Shown here: piece after piece, positions 34,679 to 47,020 of the stretch | How positions within the stretch are numbered: position 1 is the first letter of the stretch | Layout of the letters: the number at the start of each line of letters is the position of its first letter | Assembly (NCBI GenBank): GCA_038277395.1 | Contig: CM076190.1 | Coordinates: 127,130,197-127,194,196 of the forward strand | DNA: 64,000 bases | Direction of reading: 5' to 3' | DNA from: Dryocosmus kuriphilus | Taxonomy: Eukaryota > Arthropoda > Insecta > Hymenoptera > Cynipidae | Notes under the pieces: generated by a model | Seen by the model: the letters and a program-made list of their open reading frames with translations, nothing else | The model's database searches: none | What the model was told of the DNA's origin: nothing | Program-made: the position numbers and the translations under genes

Positions 34679-35204
34679 GAAACTGAAATTGAAAAATTGC
34701 CAATTGAAAATTAAAAATCAACACTAAAGAAAAAATAGTCAAAAATAAATTAAAGTAATTAGGTAAATGAAAAGGTATTAATTTCTAAAAGTGCAAAGCA
34801 TTCAACATAAAATTAATATAACATGAGAATGAAATTTGTTTTCTGATGTTTTCTTGACAAAGTGACAAAGCCAATTTAGATTTGATGATTAGCAGCTACT
34901 CGGTTAAAATATTTATTCTGTGTACCCTTGACACTATTTACTCATCGTACAGAGTATTGGTGCTTATCGTACATTCGACTATACATATCTATAAAGAGAT
35001 CGTTTTCCAGAATATCTTATTTATTTAATTTTCAGCTTTTTAACATGCACAGTTATTTTTAAATTTTAAGGTGTAAAGAAAATGCTTATATAAAATTTGA
35101 AATGGGTTAGTTCTCAACACTTCGAAATGAAACGGTTTAGGTTTGAAAGATTTTAATTAACGAAATGCTATCCTTTTCCAATACTTTGGGTGTTCTCATT
35201 TTTT
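34679..35204. repeat. ~520-bp direct repeat, left copy
   Basis: Shares AAACTGAAATTGAAAAATTG, GTGACAAAGCCAATTTAGAT and ACAGAGTATTGGTGCTTATC with 36447-37000 in the same order. The two copies differ at scattered positions. No coding is recognised, and the ends are not TG...CA as an LTR pair would have. Confidence 0.75.
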
Positions 35205-36446
35205 AATTACAAAGCGCGCAATTCGCATTGTTTAAAATTATAAGTAATTCAGTTTTACGCTTTTCTGAATTTGTAATCGTCCGATTTCGAACCTTTAAAT
35301 TTTAAATTTAAATTATTACAACTTCTTAAAACTTTTTAATTACAGGTTTTAAATTTTCGCAATTTAAGTGCCTACAATTACAAACTATTTACATTCGGGT
35401 GTATCGAAAATCAAAAATATTTTTATTTTGCTTGGTAATAAGGATAAAAAGTTGTTGGCAGGTGCCAAAATAACCTGTAAAGTTGCAAATTTATATTTAA
35501 AAAAGGAAAAGTACTTTAAATGTTTAGTCCAATTTGCAAGACTTTTTTCATTTTTTTTGTTGTAGAAAAAAAATGATATCTCAATTATATTTATTTCACA
35601 AGGTTCCGTATTATCTGTGGAGTTGTAAGGTTATAGTTACACAATAAAAAATGCTTTAAACGGGTTTTCCCATTAACAAAACTATTTCAATTTCTTTTAT
35701 TTATAAAAAACATGACATCTCAATTATTGTTAATTTCTCAGGGTTCCATATTAACCGTGGGATTGCAAAGCTAATATGAGACGTGGGAAATTATTTTAAA
35801 AATTTGCAACCAAATTTTAGAACTTTTGCAATTTTTGTTACGGTTACATACTAAATATAAAAATTGTCACGTTATTCATATAAAAAAACTATTTTCCGTG
35901 AAACAAAGAAGGTTGCAAATTTACACAGCTCTTCGACACATTTTTAAAAACTCTTATAACAATTTGCAATACATTTGCAATTTTTTCCTTCAATCTATTG
36001 ATGAAAAACATTAATTATTCAAACAATTGTAAGTTCCGGACCTTTATTAAAATGGTTAAAAATCTAGCGTATTGTGGAAGATGACTCGGAAAATGTTACG
36101 GTAAGTTTGCGAAAGTTTTGAAATTTTTTTGGAGCAGTTGTGTAAAGTATCAGAATTATACGATTTTTAATAAGTTCCGGACATTGAAGGGAGTTACAAA
36201 TAGGATTTATTGTTTTTTTACAAATTAATTTATCAGTCTCAAAAATTTGAAAACTTTTGGGCTTAATGTTCATTAATTTGCTTTACTGACTTGCCTATCA
36301 AGCAAACTGCGTTAAAAATAAGAATACTTAAAGTCTGCTTAAAGTATTGAAAAATGGTAGCATTTCATAGAGGCATTTCAATCATACAAGCTTTACAACC
36401 TAAACCGTTTAATTTCTAGGCGCTGAGCAGTAAACAAACAACATTA
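35205..36446. other. AT-rich stretch between direct repeats
   Basis: Low-complexity AT-rich sequence. Near 36320-36430 an inverted partial copy of the flanking repeat is visible (TTAAAGTATTGAAAAATGGT, CCTAAACCGTTTAATTTC). Confidence 0.5.
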
Positions 36447-37005
36447 GAAACTGAAATTGAAAAATTGCTCATTGAAAATTAAAAAACGACACCAAAAAAA
36501 ATAGTCAAAAATCAATTAAAGTAATTAGGTAAATGAAAAGGTATTAATTTCTAAAAGTGCAAAGCATTCAACATAAAATTAATATAACATGAGAATGAAA
36601 TTTTTCTTCTGATTTTTTTTTTACAAAAGTGACAAAGCCAATTTAGATTTGATGTTTAGCAGATACTCGGTTAAAATATCTATTCTGTATACCCTTGACA
36701 CTGTTTACTCATAGTACAGAGTATTGGTGCTTATCGCACATTCGACTTTACATATCTATAAAGAGATCGTTTTCCAGAATATGTCTTATTTACTTAATTT
36801 TCAACTTTTTAACGAGTTCAATTATTTTTAAATTTCAAGGTGCAAACAAAATTCTTATATTATCGCGATTAAAATTTACAAATCCTGAAAGTTTAAACAT
36901 AAATTTGAAATGATTTCCTTCTCAACGCTTCGAAATTAAATGGTTTAGGTTTTAAAGATTTAATTAATGAAATGCTACCGTTTTTCAATACTTTAAGTTT
37001 TCATA
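36447..37005. repeat. ~520-bp direct repeat, right copy
   Basis: Right-hand partner of 34679-35204. It runs directly into a minus-oriented composite repeat end (TTTTTACATTCTCATCAGAG). Confidence 0.75.
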
Positions 37006-38308
37006 TTTTTACATTCTCATCAGAGAAAGTATTAGATTTATTTAAAATTTGACCACCCCAGTTTTCATCAAATCTCCACGTCTTGAGAACCCCTGAGTCA
37101 GAAAAAACGGTTTTTACGACGGTGTCTGTCTGTTGCCCTTGTCGTTGTCGTTGTTGTCTGCGGTCGCGATAACTTTCGAAGGACTAATCGGATTGGATTG
37201 TGCTTTGGCACACTTCTTCAGGGTGCAAAAAGAAGGGACGAGTTCGACGCTTTCATTATTCTTCAATTTACGATTAAATAATGCTTTACTGAAATACCTA
37301 TAGTTACTGGTTTACCGAAAAAACATGTTTTACGACTGTGTCTGTCTGTCTGTCTGCTGTCGTTGTCGTTGTCGTTGTCGTCGTTATTGCTGTCGTTGCC
37401 GTTGTCGTCGCTGTCGTCGTCGGCAACAGTTTCCACGATAACTTTCGAAGGACTAATCGGATTGAATTGCGCTTTGGCATACTTTTTTAAGAGGTAAAAT
37501 GTAAGGACGAGTTTGTTAACCAGCGGTTTTTGACTGGTGGTTATGGCTTTATCCATCAAAAACGGTTTTCAAAAATAAAAAAATCAATTTTCCGGCTAAA
37601 CTATGCAAGAAACAAAAAAACGGCAGAATATAAAATTTTTTCACCCTAAAAAAATCTAAAAATTTTGTTTCAACCATTTTTTGATAACACGTACGGGTTT
37701 TGTTTTAATCGTGAAAACGTTATTAAAAATAAAAAAACTGTGGCTTCTTGCCAAAATGTTCAAGATACGGAAAAATGATAAAAAACAAAGTTGTTCAGCT
37801 AAAAAGATCTACAATTTTTTTACTAACCATTTTTTGATAAAGTACACGGTTTTTTTTTTAAATCGAGAAAACGTTATTAAAAATCAAGATTTCAAATTTC
37901 TCGCCAAACTGTGCAAGATACGAAAAAAATGATAATAGACAAAGTTGTTCACCTCAAAAGGTCTACAGGTTTGCTCTGCATCTTTTTTTTTGAACAGACG
38001 CGTAGTTCTGGACTTATTCGTGAAATATGTTATGAAATATAAAGAAAACCACTTTTCAGCAAAACTATGCAAGATATGAGAAAATATTAACAAGCAGAAT
38101 AGTTCACCGTGGAAAGAGTTACAAACTTTGTTTATAAGACTCATCGTTTTACTTTTAAGAATCGAAATCCTGCATTGTGAAAATGTGGAAAATTACAAAA
38201 AAACTTTACCAATCTACAACGTGTTTAAAAAAAAACCGAATTTTCGAGCGCGAAGCGCGAGTGTCATGATGAGAATGCATTCCTTAAGGTCAATGGAGCC
38301 TTACGTAA
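37006..38308 (-). repeat. Composite repeats, minus: a truncated end plus a longer copy
   Basis: 37010-37250 is a conserved end with its GTTGTC tract and ACTAATCGGATTGG block, cut short. 37300-38308 is a second copy with a long GTCGTT tract (37350-37425), four body units, and an end with CGAGCGCGAAGCGCGAGTGT and CCTTAAGGTCAATGGAGCC. It meets the plus copy that begins at 38309, making a head-to-head pair. Confidence 0.78.
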
Positions 38309-39420
38309 AAAAATCTGCCCGCTGCGCGGGCACATTCTCATCGCGCGCTGAGCGCGCCGGGCTTCGCGCGAAGTATGAGCGCGCCTGGGGCGCGCGCCTG
38401 TTGGCACTCGCGCTTCGCGCTCGATAAGTTATTTACGGTACTCACGCTTCACACTCGATAGATTATTCACCTCGCGCTACGCGCTCGGTGTTTATGGATC
38501 GTAGAAACCTTTAAATTAAAAATTACAAAAGAAATTATTTTACTTAAGGCTCTATCGCCCTTAAGGCATACATTCTCATCATGACACTCGCGCTTCGCGC
38601 TCGATAATTACATTTTTTTAAAACACATTATAGATGGGTAAAGTTTTTTAGTGATATTCCAAATTTCGCAATAGAGGATTTCGATTCTTAAAAGTAAAAC
38701 GATGAGTCTTATAAATAACTTTTGTAGCTCTTTCCAAGGTGAATAATTCTGCTTGTTCATATTTTCTCATATCTTGCATAGTTTTGCTGAAAAGTGGTTT
38801 TCTTTATATTTCATAACATATTTCACGAATAACTCAAAAAATACGCATCTGCTCAAAAAAATGATAGAAAGAAAATTTGTAGACCTTTTTGAGGCGAACA
38901 ACTTTGTTTATTATTATTTTTCCGTCTCTTCCATAGTTTGGCGGGAAATTTGAAATCTTTAATTTTTAATAACGTTTTATCGATTAAAACAAAAACCGTG
39001 CATTTTATCAAAAAATGGTTGAAACAAAATTTGTAGATCTTTTTAAATTGAACAACTTTGTGTTTTACCATTTTTTTGTATCTTGAATATTTTGGCGGGA
39101 AACCACATTTTTTAAATTTTAATAGCGTTTTCTTGATTAAAACAAAAACCGTTCATTTTATCGAAAAACGGTTAAGACAAAATTTGTAGATTTTTTTGAG
39201 GTGAACAATTTTACTTTCATACGTTTTTTTTGTATCTCTCATAGTTTAGTCGGAAAATGAATTTCTTGATTTTGTGTAAACCGATTTTGATGGATAAAAC
39301 CATAACCGTTGGTCAAAAACCGCTGCTTAACGAACTCGTCCTTTCTTTTTGGACCTTAAAGTAGTGTGCCAAAGCGCAATCCAATCCGATTAGTCCTTCG
39401 AAAGTTATCGTGGGAACAGG

Positions 39421-39455
<35 letters not shown>

Positions 39456-39623
39456 GCGACGACAACGACGACGACAACAACGACGACAACGCCAACAGAC
39501 AGACAGACACGGTCGTAAAAACCATGTTTTCGGATTCAGGAGGTCTTAAAAACGTGGAGATTTCATGAAATCCGCGATAGTCAAATTTTGCATAAATCTA
39601 ATACCTTCTCTGATGAGAATGTA
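38309..39623 (+). repeat. Composite repeat, full-length plus copy
   Basis: The best-preserved copy. The end module has palindromes (38311-38625). Four body units begin with TTTGTAG at 38721, 38876, 39030 and 39183, a period of about 154 bp. GGCGGGAA occurs exactly at 38940 and 39094. GTGTGCCAAAGCGCAATCC is followed by a (GACAAC)n-type tract at 39420-39490 and a conserved end with ACAGACAGACACGGTCG, finishing GATGAGAATGTAA. Confidence 0.85.
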
Positions 39624-39629
39624 AAAATT

Positions 39630-39860
39630 TCTTTTGTAATTTTTAATAAAAAATCCAAATGTAATAATCTCATTAAAAGTAGGTGTTTTGAAATTGTAAG
39701 ACCCAAGTAACGAATACCGAGCATGATGTGCAAGGACCAAAAATATCAGAGCGCGAAGCGCGACGACCACCAGACCGCGCGCGCCAGGCGCGCTCATACA
39801 TACTTCGCGCGAAGCGAGCGATGAGAATGTGCCCGCGAAGCGGGCAGATTTTTTTCTATA
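39630..39860 (-). repeat. Composite repeat end module, minus
   Basis: Reversed end module: AAGTAGGTGTTTTGAAATTG, CAGAGCGCGAAGCGCGACGA, GCGCGCCAGGCGCGC, then GATGAGAATGTGCCCGCGAAGCGGGCAGATTTT (read in two parts). No body follows; the next 800 bp is AT-rich sequence without a recognised gene. Confidence 0.75.
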
Positions 39861-40654
39861 TAACCATTATATTACCTGCCTTATCAATACTTTTTAGTAA
39901 CAAGCAGTATGCGGTACTTCTTTTGTTTTCGAAACTTCATTTGTTTTTTTTTTCTGTCTAACGATTACAAGACTTGCCAAAATCCCCTTCCATCTTTTAA
40001 AATGTTTAAAATGTTGCTTTGAAGTATTTTTCAATATTAAATTATACTTCTGCACAAGACAAAAGTATTACATTGACATTTACACCATACTATCGTATTT
40101 CAAGTTTGAAACTCCCGCCGTCGCGTGCGATATTACCAACAGAATTTTGGCAGCTATGGTTAGCGCGACGAGCGCTGTTACCTATCAAATTCTGTCATAA
40201 CCCCACTTGTTGCATAGAATTGTTTTTGTACTTTTAATGTTTTTCGCATGAAATCTGGTTGTATTGTGCACAATAGGAAATTCGCTGAAAAGAAAAGAAG
40301 TACTGCCTTGCCGCGAATGCAGTTGCAGTGTCTCTTCAGTCCTTAACATAATCATTTACAGGTTGTAAGTACTACTCTGGTATTGCTTTCTCCTTCCAAC
40401 CATTGGAACTCTTTCTCTACTTCCCCTCATTTCAACACTTTTCCATTATCGTATTTTAGCACAGATATTTTTACTTTTTTCGGGAAACTGTATACTAAGC
40501 GCACCTCATACAACCGTGAACCTCTTCCGGGTTGAGGAAATTTTTTTGCAAAGTGTCTCTTTAAAATACATAAGTCGTATGTACGATAACAGATGGAATT
40601 GAATAGGAATTAAGGCGACATCACAGTTTTTTGACACCTCGGCCAGCAGCCTTA
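39861..40654. other. Unassigned stretch
   Basis: Short frames only; no gene recognised. It is less AT-rich than its surroundings near 40100-40200. Confidence 0.4.
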
Positions 40655-41681
40655 CGGAATACATTCTCATTATGAGACTCGCGCTTCGCGCTCGATAATT
40701 ATATTTTTTTAAAACACATTGTAGATTGGTAAAGTTTTTTTGTGATTTTACAAATTTTCACAATACAGGATTTTGAGTCTTAAAAGTAAAAAGATGAGTC
40801 TTAACGAATAAATTTTGTAGCTCGTTCCAAGGTGAACAATTCTGCTTGTTAATATTTTCTCATATCTTGCATAGTTTTGCTGAAAAGTGTTTTTTTTTTT
40901 TATATTTCATAACATATTTCAAGAATAACTCAAAAACTATGCGTCTGCTTAAAAAAATTATAGAAAACAAATTTGTAGATATATTTGAGGTGAACAACTT
41001 TGTTTAGTATTATTTTTTCGTATCTTGCATAGCTTGGCGGAAAATTTGAAATCTTTTATTTTTAATAACGTTTTATCGATTAAAACAAAAACTGTGCATT
41101 TTATCGAAAAATGGTTGAAATACAATTTTTAGACCTTTTTGAATTGAACAACTTTGTCCTCTATCATTTTTTCGTATCTTGCACACTTTGGCAGCAAACC
41201 AGAGTTTTTAAATTTTAATAGCGTTCTCTTGATCAAAACAAAAACCCGTGCATTTTAGCAAAAAATGATTAATACAAAATTTGTAGATTTTTTTAAGATG
41301 CACAATTTTATGGTCTACTGTTTTTTTTCGTATCTCGCATTGTTTAGCTGGAAAATTGATTTTTTGATTTTGTGAAAACCGTTTTTGATGGATAAAACCA
41401 TAAACACTGGTCAAAAACCGCTGGTTAACGAACTCGTCCTTTCTTTTTACCCCTTAAAGAAGTGTACCAAAGGGCACTCCAATCCGATTAGTCCTTCGAA
41501 AGTTATCGTGGGAACAGACTCCGACAACGACGACAACAACGACGACGACACAACAGACAGACAGACACCGTCGCAAAAACCGTTTTTTTCGGATTCAGGA
41601 GGTCTCAAAACGTGGAGATTTCATGAAATCCGCGAAAGTCAAATTTTACATAAATCTAATACCTTCTCTGATGAGAATGTG
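40655..41681 (+). repeat. Composite repeat, plus copy lacking most of the end module
   Basis: Starts within the module (TTACGGAATACATTCTCATT, CTCGCGCTTCGCGCTCGAT). Four body units, CCAATCCGATTAGTCCTTCG, a CGACAACGACGACAAC tract and a conserved end at 41560-41681 follow. Confidence 0.8.
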
Positions 41682-41744
41682 AAAAAATCAAATAAATAAA
41701 TAAAGTGTTATTCTTTTATTCCATAAACTATACTCCATTTTTGT

Positions 41745-43590
41745 TTTACATTCTCATCTCAATGAGAAGGTATTAGTTTTATTTGAAAAGTGGCTTTCGT
41801 GGATTTCATGAAATCTGGACGTTTCGTGACCCCCTGAATCCGAAAAAACATGTTTTACGGTGGTGTCTGTTCGTCTGTTGTCGTTGTAGTTGTCGTCGTC
41901 ATCGGAGCCTGTTCCCACGATAACTTTCGAAGGACTAATCGGATTAGATTGCGATTTCGCGCACTTCTTTAAGGTGTAAAAAGTAAGGACGAGTTCATTA
42001 ACCAGCGGTTTCTGACCAGTGGTTATGGTTTTATCCATCAAAAATGTTTTTGACAAAATCAAAAAATCAATTTTCCGGCTAAACTATGCAAGATAAGAAA
42101 AAGATGGCTATAGTAAAATTGTTCATCTCAAAAGAATCTACAAATTTTGTCTTAACCATTTTTTTAAGCATGCACGGTTTTTGTTTTAATCGAGAAAACG
42201 TTATTAAAAATAAAAAATTTTGGTTTCTTGCCAAAATATTCAAGACACGAAAAAAATGATATAAAAGAAAGTTGCTCATCTCAAAAAGATCTACAAATTG
42301 TGTAGTAATCATTTTTTGATAAAATGCACAGTTTTTGTTTCAATCGAGAAAACGTTATTAAAAATAAGAAATTCAAGTTTCCCGCCAGACTATGCAAAAT
42401 ACGAAAAAATGATAATAAACAAAGTTGTTCAGCTTAAAAAGATCTACAAATTTTCTTTCCATTATTTTTTTGAACAGACGTGTAATTTTTGAGTTATTCG
42501 TGAAATATATTATTAGGTACAACCAAATCCACTTTTTACATTCTCATCAGAGAAGGTATTAGATTTATGTAAAATTTGACATTCGCGGATTTCATGAAAT
42601 TTCCACGTTGTGAGACCTCCTGAATCCGAAAAAACGGTTTTTACGACGGTGTCTGTCAGTCTGTTGACGTCGTCGTCGACGTTGTCGTAGTCGTTGTGGT
42701 TGTCGTCGTTGTTGTCGTAGTCGTTGGAGCCTGTTCCCACGATAACTTTCGAAGGACTAATCGGATTGGATTGCGCTTTGGCACACTACTTTAAGGTCCG
42801 AAAAGAAAGCAGGAGTTCCTTAACCAGCGATTTTTGACCAACGGTTATGGTTTTATCCATCAAAAACGGTTTACACAAAATCAAGAAATTCATTTTCCGA
42901 CTAAACTATGAGAGACACAAAAAAAACGTAAGAAGGTAAAATTGTTCACCTCAAAAAAATCTACAAATTTTTTCTCAACCGTTTTTCGATAAAATGAACG
43001 GTTTTTGTTTTAATCAAGAAAACGCTATTAAAATTAATAAACTGTGGTTTCCTGCCAAAATATTCAAGATAAAAAAAAATGGTAAAGAACAAAGTTGTTC
43101 AGTTTAAGAAGTTGTCCAAATTTTGTTTTAACCATTTTTTCACAAAATCCACGGTTTTTGTTTTAATCGATAAAACGTTATTCAAAATTAAAGATTTCAA
43201 ATTTCCCGCCAAACTATGGAAGATACGGAAAAATAATAATAAATAAAGTTGTTCACCTCAAAAAGATCTACAAATCTGCTCTCTGCCGTTTTTTTTTGAT
43301 CAGACGCGTAGTTTTTGAGTTATTCGTGAAATATGTTAATTCGTATAAAAAAATCTACTTTTCGGCAAAAGTATGCGAGATACGTGAAAATATCAACAAG
43401 CAGAATTATTCACCTTCCAAGAGCCTACAAATTCCCTTGAAACGATTTTTTGATACAACCCATACTTTCTTCATTAAACGTATAATACCGTTCGTTTAAT
43501 CAAAAAATACATTACTATACAGTCAATAAAAGTTATTTAAAGTTATTGAAAAATCTGCCCGCTACTCAGGCGCATTCTCATCACCTGTCT
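41745..43590 (-). repeat. Two composite repeats in tandem, minus
   Basis: Conserved ends start at 41745 and 42536. Each is followed by a GTTGTCGTC tract and body units in reverse, with TTCCCGCC exactly at 42379 and 43203. The second reaches AATCTGCCCGCTACTCAGGC and TCATCACCTGTCTCGCGCTC near 43590, the variant end module of the 800-bp units. Confidence 0.8.
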
Positions 43591-44345
43591 CGCGCTCACC
43601 GGGGCACTGAGCTACTGAGCGTAGCCGGGGCGGTAATTGTTGTGCTGCCGTGTTAATATCTCAAATTTCCCCAAATCCCAGTATCCCTCGAATTATAAAG
43701 GTGAGACAAGAGGAAGGCCCACTCTATGGTCCTGGAATAGCAGATTAGCTGTAAGTATGAAAAATTTCATTTTATATGCTAAAAATCTGCGTTTAAAACT
43801 TTAAACGCGTTTTTCTCAAAACTGCATTTTCAAAATCGGCTGATCGTGTAGCTCGAAAACTAATCATCCGATCGACTTCAAATTTTAACACAGTATTTAT
43901 TATATGTTTCTCCAGGGGATGAACCTCCAACTTTTTGTTAAATAAAAAATTACAACTTTTATAAACAAAAAACGAGCGTTTTTTTTGGCAAAAATTGAAT
44001 TTTTTTTTCAAAACGCCGCCATTTTTTATTTTTCAATATTTTCAATAGCTGAGGTCCATCCTCTAGAAAAACTCATCTAGTTTACTAAAAAAATTTCTTT
44101 TTGTTGTTTCAGGCATCCTGGCGTGCCCTGCACGATCAGCCGTTTTCCATCTTTTTTTGAAGGACCTGTGCGGATCGCCCTGTATCTCCGCTTCTAATTG
44201 ATATTTTTACATGAAATTTTTATGAGAGATACCTCAAGACATGTCCAATATACTGTAACAATTTCAGAATGATTGATCGTGTAGTTTTTTTTTTAAATCC
44301 TCAAAAATTCATAATTTTTTGACCCGAGAAACTGGCATAGCCCCT
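43591..44345. repeat. Dispersed repeat between composite repeats
   Basis: Begins near GGGGCACTGAGCTACTGAG and contains AAACGCGTTTTTCTCAAAAC at 43801, shared with 13594. GC-rich patches and CATCCGATCGACTTC-like text suggest another dispersed element that entered or replaced part of a composite repeat. No coding recognised. Confidence 0.45.
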
Positions 44346-45435
44346 TAAGGGGTAAAAAGAAAGAACGAGTTCGTTAACCAGTGGTTTTTAACCAACAGTT
44401 ATGGTTTTATCCATCAAAAACGGTTTTCACAAAATCAAAAAGTCCATTTTCCGGCTAAACTATAAGAGATACAAAAAAAAAAAATGTAAGAAAGTAAAAT
44501 TGTTCATCTTAAAAAAATCTACAAATTTTGTCTTAACTATTTTTTGATAAAATGAACAGTTTTTGTTTTAATCAAGAAAACGCTATTAAAGTTAAAAAAC
44601 CCTGGTTTCCCGCCAAAATATTTAAGGTAAAAAAAATGGTAAAAAACAAAGTTGTTCAGTTTAAAAATATCTACAAATTTTGTTTTGACCATTTTTTGAT
44701 GGAATGCACGGTTTTTGTTTTAATCGATAAAACGTTATTAAAAATCAAAAATTTCAAATTTCCCGCAAAAATATGCAAGATACGGAAAAATGATAAACAA
44801 AGTTCTTCGCGTCAAAAAGATCTACACATTTGCTCTCTATCATTTTTTTGAGCAGACGCGTAGTTTTTTAGTTATTCGTGAAATGTGTTTTGAAATATAA
44901 AGAAAACCACTTCTCAGCAAAACTATGCAAGATATGAGAAAATATTAACAAGCAGAATTGTTCACCTTGGAAAGAGCTACAACATTTATTTATAAGACTC
45001 ATTTTTTTACTTTTAAGAATCGAAATCCTGCATTGCGAAAATTTAGAAAAAATGTAGAAAGTCACAAAGAAACTTTAATAATGCACAATCGATTTAAAAA
45101 ATAATTAATTGTCGAGCGCGATGTGCCAGTGTCTTGATGAGAATTTATTCCTTAAGGCCGATAGGGCCTTAAGTAAAATAATTTTGTTTCTAATTTTTAA
45201 CAAAATACAAATTTAATAATTTTATTAAGAGTAGGTGTTTTGAAAGTTTAAGACCCAAGTAACGGAAACCGAGCACGAAGTGCGAGGACCAAAAACATCC
45301 GAGCGCGAAACGCGAGGTTCAAATATATCGGAGCGCGAAGCGCGACGACTAGCAGATCGCGCGCCCTAGGCGCGCTCAATCCTGCGAGCGAAGCGCGTGA
45401 TGAAAATGTGCGAACGAAGTGAGCAGATTTTTTTT
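44346..45435 (-). repeat. Composite repeat, minus copy with full end module
   Basis: Starts mid-block (TAAAAAGAAAGAACGAGTTC), so its conserved end is missing. Body units carry TTCCCGCC at 44607. The end module at 45110-45430 has ATCGGAGCGCGAAGCGCGAC, GCGCCCTAGGCGCGC and CGAAGCGCGTGATGA. Confidence 0.78.
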
Positions 45436-45669
45436 GTATATAACCATTATAATATCTGGCTTACTGATATTGCTTAGTAACTAGCAGTATGTCGTAATTA
45501 TTTTGTTTTAGAGACTTCATTTTTTTTTTTTTTTCTTTCTATCTAACGATTAGAAGGTTTGCTTTAGTGACACATACCAGCTACAATCAGCATTTGGTAC
45601 CAACCTATCCCAAAAAGGAAAAAGAATAGTTGGTGGTGCTTGGTAAATTTGAACTTTTCTTCGTCTTTT

Positions 45670-46153
45670 CCCTAGCGGACCGCGCGAACGCAATGGTCAC
45701 GCTACAGCGTAACCCTAAAGTAATCTTATAGTAACCTCGCAATATAATTAATAAATGCATTACAAATTTTTTAATTGTAATTCCCCGTTAAAATTGACGT
45801 TAGAAGATGATAACGTAAATGCAAAAATTTGATTTTCAGCGGTAGAAGTTAAAAAACATTTTGAAACATGCGCCTGGGAAGTTGCAGCCCGATGTGAATG
45901 CGCATGCCAGGCTGCCGCATCCCAGGCGCAGGCTTTAAAATGTTTTTTAAATTCTATCGCTGAAAAATCAAATTTTTGCATTTATATTGTCATTTTCTAA
46001 CGTCGATTTTAACGTAGAATTAAAATTACAAAATTTAAAATATTAATCTTGTTGCATTCATTAATTATATTTCGACGTTACTTTAAGATTACTTTAGGGT
46101 TATTTTAGGGTTACACTGTAGCGCAAATACTGCGTCACCCCGTTCCACTAGGG
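45670..46153. mobile_element. 484-bp hairpin element with CCCTAG ends
   Basis: The arms (45670-about 45880 and about 45935-46153) are inverted copies: CCCTAGCGGA against CCCTAGTGGA at the ends, then GCGCTACAG/GTAACCC-type blocks, ATATAATTAAT and AATGCAAAAATTTGATTTTC. TT flanks both ends (45668-45669, 46154-46155). The loop region includes GCGCCTGGGA and its partner. There is no transposase. The CCC start and two-base duplication match the other TIR elements in the window. Confidence 0.82.
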
Positions 46154-46499
46154 TTTCCCCTTTTTGTAGGATACAAAGTCGGTACAAACGATAATGTTTG
46201 GTTTTGTCTCCTGAAAGTCACTAAAATAGTAGCAATAGTGTGCGCTACCGAAATCCACAATTCATATATCCTTTATTTTTAAAATATAATTGAGGAATAC
46301 CTCAGTATGAGAAAGAGGCTATTTCATTATCATTTTTTGTCGCATTACCCTGAATTGATACTGCAATTCGGTACACTAATAAGGGGTTTCACGCTGCGTT
46401 TTGAGAGAAAACATACGTTCTTGAAGATAGTCATGAAAAATTTGAAAAAAATGAAAATGTGACGCAACTCTTCAAAAGTCTGTAACTGACGCTCAACTA

Positions 46500-46787
46500 C
46501 TTGGAAAACTCACTGAATGTTTAACTGCTGTGTTCAGAAGAACCCCTTACAAGAAAGGAAATGTCGTTTGGATGCTTATCAAGAAAATAATCAAATGGGG
46601 AGAATTGATATCCTATTGTGCAATAACGAAGAGTATCTGTACCTTTTTCATGAAGTCTTAGAGACTAAATTCCGGCCGAAGCTCCGTCTATATGTGCTCG
46701 GAAATATTGTGCGACATGAGCGTCTCTCTGTTGAAAATCTATTAGGGTATGATCCACTTCATCTTTACGAGCAAGAAGTCAAACCTT
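46500..46787 (+). other. Unrecognised open frame cut by a TIR element
   Basis: The frame from 46517 (MFNCCVQKNPLQERKC..., then LLCNNEEYLYLFHEVLETK and LSVENLLGYDPLHLYEQE) looks protein-like. It runs into the element at 46788, whose TIR supplies the final codons. No domain is recognised. It may be part of an older transposon gene or a host exon. Confidence 0.3.
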
Positions 46788-47020
46788 CCCTGCTAAAAAT
46801 GCCAGACAGGATCCGTTAGAGATGGATAGGATTCGGAATTTCTTCGGATCTATCCGGATTTTTATAAGGTATTTGTGTCTGGTTTTAAATCTGGTTCTAT
46901 CCGGCAATTGGTCGATATTTAAAATTTTTCTATCTGGTTTCTCATCTGGCTCTGCACGGAATACTTTCGGCACCCGCATACCCCTTTCCGGTTTCTTATC
47001 TGGTTCTATCCGGAAACTTT

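Noticed and set aside
34679..37005. LTR retrotransposon with 520-bp LTRs
   Set aside because: The copies lack TG...CA ends, a primer-binding site and gag-pol coding between them.
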